Source of the DNA: Cyclobacteriaceae bacterium
GTDB lineage: Bacteria; Bacteroidota; Bacteroidia; Cytophagales; Cyclobacteriaceae
Direction of reading: 5' to 3'
DNA: 36,549 nt
Assembly (NCBI GenBank): GCA_013140555.1
Contig: JABFSO010000454.1
Span: forward strand, 1-36,549
Each line of letters opens with the position of its first letter. Position 1 is the first letter of the stretch. A model generated the notes under the pieces. That model saw only the letters and a program-made list of their open reading frames with translations. It was not told where the DNA came from and searched no databases. The position numbers and the translations under genes were made by a program. Below are positions 1-9,103 of the stretch, piece by piece.

Positions 1-1764
1 CTCCTTATACGTTACATTAAACTGTAAAGCTTCGGGGTTTTTTAATTGATAGCCTTCCGGAATTTGGATAACAATTACCCTGTCATAACCTCGATTGAAA
101 TCATTCTCTACATCCAGCGTCCGTTTATCATCTTGATATAATTCTGATTGCGGCCCAATGAGCAATCCGGCTTTAAATAAAATCTTAGAGCCTGCCATTT
201 CCAGAAAGTGGGAGGAAACAAAATCTACATCAATTAAAAATTTTTGTGTACTGTCTTTACCGAGTGGTTTCGCTTCCCAGCGCTTGATCTCAGGATCAGG
301 AGCTGTTTGCTTAGTTAATTCCTCTACTATTGAATGCAATTGCTCCTTATTGATCAAATGAAAATAAGGTGTAATGAACGATGCATTGTATCCACTGAAT
401 GTACGCTTCATCGCGATTGTATTTTTCGAGATATCCTGATCAAATGTCACCTGAATATTCAGGTTGTCGGTATTCATTAAGTACGATGCTGCCGGAATAT
501 CCTTTACTGCGCCCAAACCGGATTTAATTCCTCCAATTTCCAACGGTTCAATGAACAAACCTTTATTACCCATAAACTGTGGAGGCAACATGGGATAACG
601 CGTCTTGTCATCATAAGGAGCGAGGAAACCACCGGTAGAAGGAAAATATAATTGAAAGTCATCGAGGTAATTCCAAGTATCAAAGGAACCATCAAATCGG
701 GCTGCTTCGCGGTTGCAGGTAAGCACAATATCGCAAGGGATTTGAAGTTTCGAATAGATTCCGTAAAACAAGCGTACCATACCAACTGTAGACGCCACTT
801 TGGTTTTCAATACTGTTTGCAGATCCTTCAGGCCGTCATCTCTTGACTCCGTATTAATAACTATTGTCGACTTTAAAACATCTTCAACTTGACGAATACG
901 AGTTGCCGTTGATGCTGAGCGATTATCTTTTAGCGTTCCAACAAATTTACTCAGCGCCTTCTCTTCATCTTTGTTCAAGGTGGATACCGTTTCATAAAAA
1001 GTTTTGGCAGCATCATCCCACGTATAAAGCCGCGCATTGTTCCTCTCCTTATTATACGCTAACTTAAATTCAATTCGCTTACGATTTACTTCCAACAACG
1101 CAAATGGTTCTTCTTTAAGACCCGGCACATTTGCTTCTTCAAACAAGTATGTATTTAATTCATCGTTGCTATCTTTCTTTTCATTTGCTATACCATTATA
1201 TATTTTGAAAGCAAACTCCAGATGTTTGGGGGATGTCAATTTGAAAGTAGCCAACTTAATATCCGCATCCAGCTGCATGTTGACGCGTTCAAAAAGGTTG
1301 GCCTGCATTTTCCGCACGTAATAGTATTCTATTTCGCTTCCCAACTCTACACCTTCCATGGCAAAAATTCGGTAAGAGTTGTCTGTTGTTTCGTCCTTCA
1401 ACTCTTTTAAGTTGTTCTTATCAAAGTAAATTACTTTCCCATCTTTTGAAATAGCTCTTGCCTTCAAATCTACCAATGCCAATGTACTCCGCATAGGAAC
1501 AACAATTCGATTGTATTTTTGAATTGCTTCACTGTTGTTTACATAAATGATCCGATGAACCACTGTTTGCATCAAAAACTGATCGTTCTCAAAACCATAA
1601 TCATATTGCACATGATGTTTCAATACAAGTTGCGTTGCTTCACTCTCCGTTGGAGTTAATTTATAACGAGCACGTTCTTTCTCCCATTCGTATCCCTGAA
1701 AACCGGAGGAGTGGCTCGTCAAAGCAGCTAAAACAAAACCAAGTGAAAACCAAAATCGCATCAT
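1..1764 (-). CDS. DUF3857-type exported protein with degenerate transglutaminase-like domain (3' end outside window)
   Basis: An open frame of 588 codons runs from the ATG at 1764 to base 1 with no stop, so the gene is cut by the left edge. It starts MMRFWFSLGFVLAALTS, a signal peptide, so the product is probably periplasmic or outer-membrane facing. The next 200 or so residues are beta-rich and resemble DUF3857. A transglutaminase-like region follows around residues 310-390. Where active relatives have a GxCxD/E-type Cys motif, this protein reads KTKVASTVGM (residues 320-329). The expected His segment reads TWNYLDD (363-369), while an Asp-containing segment APYDD remains. The core therefore looks catalytically dead (inference by eye alignment to the downstream paralogue). 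It starts one base after the stop of the 1766-3694 gene, so translation is probably coupled. The family's function is not established; it is common in Bacteroidota. Confidence 0.8.
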   Translation of the reverse strand, partial: MMRFWFSLGFVLAALTSHSSGFQGYEWEKERARYKLTPTESEATQLVLKHHVQYDYGFENDQFLMQTVVHRIIYVNNSEAIQKYNRIVVPMRSTLALVDLKARAISKDGKVIYFDKNNLKELKDETTDNSYRIFAMEGVELGSEIEYYYVRKMQANLFERVNMQLDADIKLATFKLTSPKHLEFAFKIYNGIANEKKDSNDELNTYLFEEANVPGLKEEPFALLEVNRKRIEFKLAYNKERNNARLYTWDDAAKTFYETVSTLNKDEEKALSKFVGTLKDNRSASTATRIRQVEDVLKSTIVINTESRDDGLKDLQTVLKTKVASTVGMVRLFYGIYSKLQIPCDIVLTCNREAARFDGSFDTWNYLDDFQLYFPSTGGFLAPYDDKTRYPMLPPQFMGNKGLFIEPLEIGGIKSGLGAVKDIPAASYLMNTDNLNIQVTFDQDISKNTIAMKRTFSGYNASFITPYFHLINKEQLHSIVEELTKQTAPDPEIKRWEAKPLGKDSTQKFLIDVDFVSSHFLEMAGSKILFKAGLLIGPQSELYQDDKRTLDVENDFNRGYDRVIVIQIPEGYQLKNPEALQFNVTYKE

Positions 1765-1765
1765 G

Positions 1766-3694
1766 TTACTTCTTTTTAAATATGATAGATTGCTTATAAA
1801 CTTCTGAAATCTTTTTTACTTCGTCATTCCACGTGTCAAATTGATTAGTCTGGAGCAACAGGTAGTTGACTCCAATTTCTTTGACGAAGTGAATTTTGTT
1901 ATCCTTCACCTTATAAGAAGCGGAAAGTGAAAGATACTTCCCTTTTACATTTGCATTCTCCGGAATGTACTCAACTTCATAACCTGCTGGTATTTCCAAT
2001 TCTACCACATCTCGCTTCAGGTATTTATACGTATTCTCGCGAGGCGTTTTTCTGGTGCTCTTATTAATGTTGCTGTTGAAATACTCCTTGTTTAAATGGA
2101 GGTTAAAGTAAATCTCATTTCCAACCTGTTGGTAATAATTACTGATTTTAAAATCGTATTGAATCAGGGTAGGCTGATCGCGCAGTAACTGATTGGCCAA
2201 TTGATATTTTCCAACCAGATACTTATTATTTCCCTTGTTGGTAATTCGTGTTACACTTTCTTTTATATCTTTTTCATGTGCACGATCCAATTCATAACCG
2301 CCATATATTTTGGTGTAGCCATTTAGCACCACGGTGCCGGTGCCCACTACTTCTTTATTATCTAAACGAATGGAAACTGAATCGACCATCAAACTGCGAT
2401 TTGTTTCAATCTCTGGCACATTTCGAATGAGGTAATCTTTTTCGGACTTTACAATAAATGCTTCTTTTCCCTGAATCATGGAAGAGGGATAGCCCATTGG
2501 TGTGTAGTTGCTGGTGGCATCTAAAAATGTGTACTTTCCATCTGGGGAAATGTAGGTGGCAATCATGTGATTGTCTACAATGGGTGTTGGAAATTGAGAA
2601 TACTTGTAGGGAATATCACGCGTGCCAATCCAAGTATGGTACACGGGCAACCCTGCCATCTTACTCATATCGACAATCAGATTGGCCATGTCTTTGCAAT
2701 CGCCATAGCGTTTGTCGCACGTATAAGAACCGCTATTTGGAATAAATCCACGCATACCTTGCTCAAATGCAATGTACTTGACGTTATCCTGCACCCAATA
2801 AAAAATATTCTTCACCAACTCTTCTTCCGTTTTGCTCTTCGCTTTCAATTGCTCCACTTGTGCTTGCAATTGTTCGGAGGGGTTTGCATTTACATTGCTT
2901 ACATGGCCGAAGTACCATTTACTCAAGCTGCTGATATCATTTAACACTTCTCGTTTCGTGGAATTGTATGTGTATGATTTAATGTAGCAAACGATATGTG
3001 GAGTGTAATAACTGACGGGTGGGCTGTTATCCTCTGCTTTCAAAGCTGGCGTGTTTTCAGCGGTCCACTCATACTGCACATTCTTGCCTTTCTCCGTTTT
3101 AGAAAATTTTACTTGTCCTGTACTATCATTCAACACTTGAAAGAAAAGATCCACCTCTTTTGGGGCCTTGATGATGAAGGTTGTTCGCACTTGTGGTAAA
3201 TACGATGTAAACGTAAAACCATGCATGAAGCGAATATCCTTCATGATTTCGCGATACTGTAGTGTGGTGCGATTGCGTATAGCGGCAGCCGGATAGTCAA
3301 AAGTATAGTAATAAGAATCGTCATAAAATATACCACGATCCTGATCACTGTTCTTCTTAAAGCTGGTAACCGGTATGGCCTTGTATTTATTTTTTTCCCA
3401 CACCCAGGTTTTTGCCTTCAAATCTGTAACTTCTAAAAAGTGCGATCCATAAACTCGTCTGTCGGAGAATAAGTCGGTTTGCTCCTTTAATGAAAGCATG
3501 TCGCTGGATGTTTCGGTGTACATACGCAGCGAATCTTTTTCAAAATACAAATTGATCGCGTAGGTGCGATTTAGATAAATAGCCGCATCGTCTGGAAATT
3601 TTTTCTTCAATGCTTCCCAATCTGCATCGTCTTGCGCGCATAGCCCAAACGCTACTATGCAAAAGATTGAACTCAATATTAATTTTTTCATCAT
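1766..3694 (-). CDS. DUF3857 / transglutaminase-like exported protein
   Basis: A 642-residue protein with an N-terminal signal peptide (MMKKLILSSIFCIVAFGLCA, then Q). Residues about 40-240 form a beta-rich DUF3857-like segment. A transglutaminase-like (papain-fold) domain follows at about 285-400 with a recognisable triad: Cys333 in RYGDCKDMA, His376 in VDNHMIATY and Asp392 in TFLDATS. The C-terminal 200 residues are beta-rich, like DUF3858. This architecture is usual in Bacteroidota; the substrate is unknown, and peptide cleavage or cross-linking is possible from the fold. Its ATG shares one base with the stop codon of the upstream TPR/MORN gene (TAATG at 3692-3696), and its stop lies one base before the next start. 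The three genes are therefore almost certainly one translationally coupled operon. Confidence 0.88.
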   Translation of the reverse strand: MMKKLILSSIFCIVAFGLCAQDDADWEALKKKFPDDAAIYLNRTYAINLYFEKDSLRMYTETSSDMLSLKEQTDLFSDRRVYGSHFLEVTDLKAKTWVWEKNKYKAIPVTSFKKNSDQDRGIFYDDSYYYTFDYPAAAIRNRTTLQYREIMKDIRFMHGFTFTSYLPQVRTTFIIKAPKEVDLFFQVLNDSTGQVKFSKTEKGKNVQYEWTAENTPALKAEDNSPPVSYYTPHIVCYIKSYTYNSTKREVLNDISSLSKWYFGHVSNVNANPSEQLQAQVEQLKAKSKTEEELVKNIFYWVQDNVKYIAFEQGMRGFIPNSGSYTCDKRYGDCKDMANLIVDMSKMAGLPVYHTWIGTRDIPYKYSQFPTPIVDNHMIATYISPDGKYTFLDATSNYTPMGYPSSMIQGKEAFIVKSEKDYLIRNVPEIETNRSLMVDSVSIRLDNKEVVGTGTVVLNGYTKIYGGYELDRAHEKDIKESVTRITNKGNNKYLVGKYQLANQLLRDQPTLIQYDFKISNYYQQVGNEIYFNLHLNKEYFNSNINKSTRKTPRENTYKYLKRDVVELEIPAGYEVEYIPENANVKGKYLSLSASYKVKDNKIHFVKEIGVNYLLLQTNQFDTWNDEVKKISEVYKQSIIFKKK

Positions 3695-6600
3695 TATTCT
3701 TCTATTATGCCATCTCTGAAGTTATACTCTTTCTTCTTTACCCCTTTCTCAAATAAAGTTGCTTTTCCATTTCGAATTCCAAAATGAAAGTCAACCACTT
3801 GAATCAATGATCCGTCTTCAGCGTAGACTTCTGACTTTCCTTCCAATTCATCCCATTCGTAGAACCTCTTCATCCAAACTTTTCCACTGGGGTAATAGAT
3901 TGTAGTTGGCCCCTGAAAATTCCCTTTTTCATAACTATACTCAGAAAACAAAGTTCCATTTTCATAAAACAACTTTTGCTTTCCTTGTCGAACGCCATCC
4001 TTCCATTCTTCCATCCACTGCACAACACCATTCTTGTTTTTAAACTCAAGCTTTGCACTGCCGGTAAATGGCTTCCACTCCGCATTCTCATTTTCAACAA
4101 TTGATCGGTAGGCCAACATGACACCCTCATCCAGTTTCTTTTCAAACAAAGGGTTGCCCTCGGGCGAATAGTAGCGCGTTATGCCTTGTCGCTCATCATC
4201 AAGAAAAACTCCGACTGATTCCAGTTTTCCATTCTCATGGTAATAGGTCCAAATGCTATCCATTGAACCGTCTCGATAGTTTCCTTCGCTAGAAAGTTTT
4301 CCATTATAATAATAGTAGCGCCATGTCCCTTCGGCTAAGTCATTCTCGTAATATCCATCAGTGGATTGTTGTCCATTAATTCCAACGTATACATACTTAC
4401 CATTGCGTTTGTCATTCGTGTATGTGTTTTTATACATCAAAGAACCGTCCGGAAAATATCGGGTGAAGTCGTTAATATAACTTCCGCAAGAAATGGTATA
4501 CTTTGATTTTACCTTTCCGGAAGAAAATAAATCTTCAATGGTAATGGCAGCTCCTTCTGTTTTCCGGGTAGATTCAACAGTTCCATCTTTCAAAAATCGG
4601 TTCACATCTGCTATTCCGTTTTCATCGTAAATGGAAACTAAGTCTACTTTACCATCCATTGCATAGTCTAAGTTATCACTCATAAGCTTTCCATTCCGAT
4701 AATAGTAATCGCTCTGAATTGTGCCATCCGGATAATAACTCAACCATTGCTGCTCTTGTTCTCCATTTTGATACCAGCCTTCTTGCATTTTCTTTCCATT
4801 CTGATAATACTTCATATAATAGCCATGCAATTCTCCGTCTTTATATTCTTTTTCAATTTTGATTTCACCGGTAGAATAGTAATCTCTCACTATTCCTTGC
4901 AATTTGGCATCTTCAAAAAAAGCTCGCTCTGTTAACTTGCCATAGCGATTATAATATTTCCACTCACCGTGGTTGTTTCCTTTTTTGTAGCCGCCTTCCG
5001 ACATGAGCTGACCTGTGGCAAAATAATACTTCGCAGAATAGTTTCCATCATTGGCGCCTGAAGCAAAAATTACTTTCCCGTCTTTCGCATAAGAAGTTGT
5101 TTTGACAGCTACTCCTTTTTTATAGGCAATGGCATACTGTTTTACGCCATCATTGAAAATTGTATTTTCACCCGTGTATCTTCCCTCTTCATCAAAAATC
5201 CTACTTTCAGTTAATTGGCCCAACACATTATAGTACAACCACTCACCTATACCCACACCTTCAGGCGAATAGGAGCCGCTACGCTTCATTTTTCCGTTAG
5301 TGTGGTAATATTTCCATGTTCCGGTTTCATTGCCATTCACGTAATTACCTTCTGTTGATTTTTTTCCATTACGATGATACTCCACATAACTACCGTTAAG
5401 CTTTCCGTCTGAGTAGGTCATTTGGTAATGTTGTTTTCCGTCTTCATAATAGGTATCAACGGGGCCGTGAAACTTGCCGTCTTTATATGCATACTTTTGA
5501 TGGATCTTTCCAGAAGCATAAAAAATTTGTGTAGGACCATTGCGCTTGCCTTTATCATAGGTCGATTTTTCACGTATCACACCACACGGGTAGTATAAAA
5601 TTACCTCTCCATGTATTTCATCATCTTTCAGAAAGAAATACTCGCTTTTGTTTCCTTCGGTAGAATAAACGGTGACTTCGCCCGTATCATAGTTCTCGAT
5701 ACTCTTTATTGTTCCCAAATCATAATAATATTTCCAAGTGCCAATCTTCTCTCCTTTATCATTATATGTTCCTTCTGCCTGCAGTTCACTGTTGTTATGA
5801 AAAAAAATCCACTGTCCCACCCGTATATCATTTTTCTTTTCGCCCAATGCATCAATGAAGCCGGAATCATCTCGCCACAACGTTAGTGGTGTGTTTACAT
5901 TGAATTTGGGAGCTGCCATTTTCTGGGTTTTGGCCGAAATAGCTTTATTTACATTTTGGTAAAGTTCGGTTAGCAGTTTTTCATTTTTATTACGCCACTT
6001 GGTAGCAATTTCGTTACTCGAAGAAGTGAGGAGATGATAAATGAAAGGTTGCACCTGTTGCTGATCTTTAATGGCTTTATAGATGGGTAGGTAAAAGTTC
6101 ACCCACTCATCGTTGTTATTTGCATCTAACATCGCCAATTGATCAAATAGCAGTTCATATTGTTTTACAACAGCCGCTTCAATCGGAATTTGTGATTTGA
6201 ATTTTTTATCCAGAGAAATCTTCGCGCGAATAATCTGATCTAATTTATCGCTGGCATTCACACCAAAAGCCGGGATGGTGCCTTCATCCTGCAATTGATT
6301 ATCAAGGAATTTATTGATGAAAACCAGTCGCGAGTTATCTTTTGTTTGGATCGCTAAATACATACCCATCGAAAGCATGGCATGTGCCTTGCGGCCTTGC
6401 CCCATAGAAAGTAATGCTAAATTCAAATGTGCATTCATGTTAAATGGGTTCATGGATAAAATCTGAAAATAAATCTGCTTTGCCTTCTCGTATTTCTTCT
6501 CATCATAGTATTGAGCAGCCCTACTTGTGAGCAGTCCCTGATCAACCGGATATTGGCGTAAGGCTTCATCAAAAGCAGCAATACCCTGGTCAAATTGGCC

Positions 6601-6927
6601 ACTGTTGGTAATACAATTTGCTTGTGCGCGAATCACACGTGCGCGGAAATCGATGGGGTGAGATAATACTTGTTTAAACAGATTTAATGCGCTGTCATAT
6701 TTCTTATGGGCAGAATACGCCAAGCCCATTCTATACAACATGGTCACATAATTCGTATCCCGCTTCGGGATCTTTTTATACTCCTGAATGGCTTCTTCAT
6801 ATTTGGCAGAATCATACAATTCATTTCCTTTCGCCAAAACTTCTCCCGATCTAACCAGCGGAATCTTTTGAGCGATGGATTGCAAGGTTAGAAGACAGAG
6901 AATACACAAAACACAACTGCGCATCAT
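3694..6927 (-). CDS. exported TPR + MORN_2 (YwqK-like) repeat protein
   Basis: A 1077-residue protein starting with a signal peptide (MMRSCVLCILCLLTLQSIAQ). Residues about 27-200 are TPR-like helical repeats, for example the segments around 38-52 (YDSAKYEEAIQEYKK) and 145-160. A helical linker reaches about residue 340. From about 368 to the C terminus the protein is a long run of MORN_2/YwqK-type repeats of roughly 20-24 residues with the pattern GxWxYYYxNGKLxxExxYxxG. MORN_2 runs are known as beta-hairpin scaffolds; the name 'YwqK antitoxin' given to the family is not informative here. No catalytic motif was seen. It is the first gene of the minus-strand operon and overlaps the transglutaminase-like gene by one base. 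A role as a cell-surface scaffold for the two DUF3857 proteins is inference. Confidence 0.87.
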   Translation of the reverse strand: MMRSCVLCILCLLTLQSIAQKIPLVRSGEVLAKGNELYDSAKYEEAIQEYKKIPKRDTNYVTMLYRMGLAYSAHKKYDSALNLFKQVLSHPIDFRARVIRAQANCITNSGQFDQGIAAFDEALRQYPVDQGLLTSRAAQYYDEKKYEKAKQIYFQILSMNPFNMNAHLNLALLSMGQGRKAHAMLSMGMYLAIQTKDNSRLVFINKFLDNQLQDEGTIPAFGVNASDKLDQIIRAKISLDKKFKSQIPIEAAVVKQYELLFDQLAMLDANNNDEWVNFYLPIYKAIKDQQQVQPFIYHLLTSSSNEIATKWRNKNEKLLTELYQNVNKAISAKTQKMAAPKFNVNTPLTLWRDDSGFIDALGEKKNDIRVGQWIFFHNNSELQAEGTYNDKGEKIGTWKYYYDLGTIKSIENYDTGEVTVYSTEGNKSEYFFLKDDEIHGEVILYYPCGVIREKSTYDKGKRNGPTQIFYASGKIHQKYAYKDGKFHGPVDTYYEDGKQHYQMTYSDGKLNGSYVEYHRNGKKSTEGNYVNGNETGTWKYYHTNGKMKRSGSYSPEGVGIGEWLYYNVLGQLTESRIFDEEGRYTGENTIFNDGVKQYAIAYKKGVAVKTTSYAKDGKVIFASGANDGNYSAKYYFATGQLMSEGGYKKGNNHGEWKYYNRYGKLTERAFFEDAKLQGIVRDYYSTGEIKIEKEYKDGELHGYYMKYYQNGKKMQEGWYQNGEQEQQWLSYYPDGTIQSDYYYRNGKLMSDNLDYAMDGKVDLVSIYDENGIADVNRFLKDGTVESTRKTEGAAITIEDLFSSGKVKSKYTISCGSYINDFTRYFPDGSLMYKNTYTNDKRNGKYVYVGINGQQSTDGYYENDLAEGTWRYYYYNGKLSSEGNYRDGSMDSIWTYYHENGKLESVGVFLDDERQGITRYYSPEGNPLFEKKLDEGVMLAYRSIVENENAEWKPFTGSAKLEFKNKNGVVQWMEEWKDGVRQGKQKLFYENGTLFSEYSYEKGNFQGPTTIYYPSGKVWMKRFYEWDELEGKSEVYAEDGSLIQVVDFHFGIRNGKATLFEKGVKKKEYNFRDGIIEE
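3700..5826 (-). repeat. MORN_2/YwqK protein-repeat array within the coding region
   Basis: This stretch encodes roughly 700 residues of consecutive MORN_2-like units. Each has a W/Y-Y-Y-[PSE]-[DN]-G-[KTS] turn followed by a charged strand, about 20-24 residues per unit and therefore around thirty units. Units are divergent in DNA and protein, so this is an old domain array and not a recent tandem duplication. One stretch (protein residues about 770-840) is less regular, which hints at a split into two superhelical parts. Confidence 0.75.
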
Positions 6928-7006
6928 AGATTAAACATTTGGTAGCAAAATAATAAACAAGGCTCTGTTGTAATCGAACCTCTCCATAAATATTTTCTCA
7001 TGAGGG

Positions 7007-7345
7007 CTATGATAACTTGCGGATTTTAGTCGGGTTGCTCAACTTATAATCACTCCGCTTATCTGAAATCTTCAAGGCCTTATTCACATAGCCTTTGGTA
7101 TACGCTTTACTGCGGGCTTCAAATTCAATGTTATCTCCAGGATGTAGCTGTGCCTTTACAAAACCTTGGGTATAGCTAAACCAGATATGATCGGCCACCC
7201 GAGTAGTGGTTTCTATATCCACTACATTCTTTAATAGAATGGTTTCCTCGCTGTATCCTTTATAATTGATTTTTTTGCCGATACGCTCAAACTGCGCCTT
7301 GTATTTCTTACGTACGCCTTCGAGCTTTTCCAATTCTTTCCGCAT
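7007..7345 (-). CDS. small OB-fold-like, probably nucleic-acid-binding protein
   Basis: A basic protein of 112 residues if started at the ATG at 7345. The frame stays open upstream to a TTG at 7417 (136 residues), which would overlap the start of the divergent HIT gene by 13 bases. The upstream residues look protein-like, so the longer form cannot be excluded. A charged helix at the N terminus is followed by a compact beta-rich core. That core contains DHIWFSYTQGF, then LHPGDNIEFEARSKAYTKGYV and DYKLSNPTKI. This pattern is familiar from small conserved bacterial and archaeal proteins that look like OB folds; nucleic-acid binding is inferred from fold and charge. There is no signal peptide. 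It is divergently arranged with the HIT gene. Confidence 0.62.
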   Translation of the reverse strand: MRKELEKLEGVRKKYKAQFERIGKKINYKGYSEETILLKNVVDIETTTRVADHIWFSYTQGFVKAQLHPGDNIEFEARSKAYTKGYVNKALKISDKRSDYKLSNPTKIRKLS

Positions 7346-7404
7346 TTTCAAAGGTACTAACAGATCTTGCAATGTAGATCGGTTCCGTTTTCTATCTTTA
7401 TCCA

Positions 7405-7863
7405 ATGAAAAAGACAATTGTACTCCTACTAATGGTTTGTGGCGTGGTTACTGTCAACGCTCAAACATCCGATTACGAAAAACAGAAAAGCGAAAAGTTA
7501 AAGGTTCCTTCACCTTTCGAGGCCATCATTAGCCGGCAAGACAATCGAGAAATTGTTTATCAGGATGATTATGTGGTAGCCTTTGTGCCCATTCGCAAAC
7601 AAGCGCCTGTCCATTTACTCATCGTGCCTAAGAAAAGAGTTTACTCCATCAATGAGGTTGAAGATACCGATGCGGCCATGCTCAGCAGCATGATGCTGGC
7701 GGCCAAAAAGTTAGCCAAACAATATCAAGTCGATAAAACCGGCTACCGCTTGGTAATCAACACCAATGAAAACGCCAATCAAACGGTGTTTCACCTACAT
7801 ATGCATCTATTAGGTGGCATGCCGCTTGGCCCGGCAGTTACGCAAACATATTCGGAAAAATAA
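7405..7863 (+). CDS. exported HIT-family protein (histidine triad nucleotide hydrolase/transferase-like)
   Basis: A 152-residue protein. Residues about 40-148 form a HIT domain with the diagnostic H-x-H-x-H motif at His130, His132 and His134 (FHLHMHLLGG). Two further family markers are APVHLLIVPKKR and GYRLVINTNENANQTV. HIT enzymes hydrolyse or transfer nucleoside phosphoramidates and dinucleotides and are normally cytoplasmic. This one begins MKKTIVLLLMVCGVVTVNAQ, a clear signal peptide with likely cleavage before Gln20, so it should act in the periplasm. The ATG at 7405 is chosen because it gives the complete signal peptide. Its start region faces the divergent OB-fold-like gene. Confidence 0.88.
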   Translation: MKKTIVLLLMVCGVVTVNAQTSDYEKQKSEKLKVPSPFEAIISRQDNREIVYQDDYVVAFVPIRKQAPVHLLIVPKKRVYSINEVEDTDAAMLSSMMLAAKKLAKQYQVDKTGYRLVINTNENANQTVFHLHMHLLGGMPLGPAVTQTYSEK

Positions 7864-7924
7864 TTTCTGTAGCCTGTAATTATTGCCTTCGTTGTCCGAC
7901 ATATAGGCAATTGAATCTGGCAAA

Positions 7925-9103
7925 ATGGCTATACAAAAAAAGACGATCCGCAGTTTCGCAACGGTAATAATCTTAATGATTGCCGGGGGTGTAATCGGCT
8001 TCTTAGGTGCTCAGTTTGGAATGAGCGCCTCCAAAACAATGCCGGGCTTACATGTGGCTATTCTACTTGTATCACTGATTCCAGTTTATTTTATAGTAGT
8101 AGGGTTTCACGAAGGCGGACATGTGGCTGCCGGAATTTTAATGGGGTTCGAATTTAGGATGTTTGTGATCGGACCCTTTCTGTGGGAAAAGCAGAATGGT
8201 CGTATCGTATTTAAGTGGAATACCAATGTGAACGTCTCAGGTGGAATGGCTATTTGTCTTCCGAAGGATTCAGAAAATCTAAGCAATCGATTTTCAATTT
8301 ATGCGGCTGGTGGACCTATTGCAAGTTTGATTTTTAGTGGATTCACATTCTTACTCTATATCATTGCTGGGATATGGGCCGAAACGAGTGGATGGCTTAC
8401 CATCACCAAGGAGCTCCTCTCCATGACTTCATTTCTATCGCTCTTAATTTTTGGGCTCACCGCGCTACCCTTTCACACCGGAGGATTTTATTCGGATGGA
8501 GCACGCGTAATTCGATTTATGCGTGGTGGTGATGTAGCGCGTTTTGATTTGTTGTTGTTGAAAATTATCACTGGCAGCGCGAGTGGCACACGGCCGCGCG
8601 ATTTGTCATTGGCTGAAATAATGGAAGCCAAAGAACTTGCTCAAAAACTGCAAGCACCTATGGAGGTTTACATTCATTCGTATCACTATCAAGTTGAATT
8701 AGACAGCAATAACATTGAACAAGCCGAAGTGCATTTGCAAAATTATGTGAAGCTAGCCGATGAAGTGCCGGGGGGAATACGAAATGCAGTATGGCTGGAT
8801 GCTGCATTCTTTTATGCTGCGATGAAACAAGATGCTGAAAGAGCTGAATTCTATTGGAAGCAGTTTGCGCCTTCTGCGCTAATTCCTAAGGCGATGGTGT
8901 TTGCCACTGAAGCTGCTTTTCTATGGTTGAAAAATGATAAACCTGCATTTGAAGAAAAGCATCAAGCCGCTTTGCGCGAATTGCCCAACATGCTCGACAA
9001 AGGTATGAGCATTGCATTAAAAGATAAATTGGAAGCACTACAAAAAAGTGAGCCACAAAATTTAGCTACTCATTTTGATCAACCAATCGGCCAGGCGGTT
9101 TGA
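7925..9103 (+). CDS. M50-type membrane metallopeptidase with helical C-terminal extension
   Basis: A 392-residue membrane protein. Hydrophobic segments lie at about 11-32, 42-60, 108-150 and 150-182. The zinc motif HEGGH (His62, Glu63, His66; HExxH pattern) sits in the second membrane segment. A second conserved M50-like motif, GGFYSDGARV, follows the later membrane segments and contains the Asp expected to complete the zinc site. This fits intramembrane site-2-type proteases, which cleave membrane-bound substrates. Residues about 215-375 are soluble and helical, possibly TPR-like, and could recruit substrate (inference). Its last 42 bases overlap, tail to tail, the end of the GAPDH-like gene on the other strand. 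Confidence 0.82.
   Translation: MAIQKKTIRSFATVIILMIAGGVIGFLGAQFGMSASKTMPGLHVAILLVSLIPVYFIVVGFHEGGHVAAGILMGFEFRMFVIGPFLWEKQNGRIVFKWNTNVNVSGGMAICLPKDSENLSNRFSIYAAGGPIASLIFSGFTFLLYIIAGIWAETSGWLTITKELLSMTSFLSLLIFGLTALPFHTGGFYSDGARVIRFMRGGDVARFDLLLLKIITGSASGTRPRDLSLAEIMEAKELAQKLQAPMEVYIHSYHYQVELDSNNIEQAEVHLQNYVKLADEVPGGIRNAVWLDAAFFYAAMKQDAERAEFYWKQFAPSALIPKAMVFATEAAFLWLKNDKPAFEEKHQAALRELPNMLDKGMSIALKDKLEALQKSEPQNLATHFDQPIGQAV

Noticed and set aside
7346-7417. N-terminal extension of the OB-fold-like protein from a TTG start at 7417
   Set aside because: It overlaps the HIT start codon region and uses a rare start; the ATG at 7345 is preferred, although the upstream residues look protein-like.
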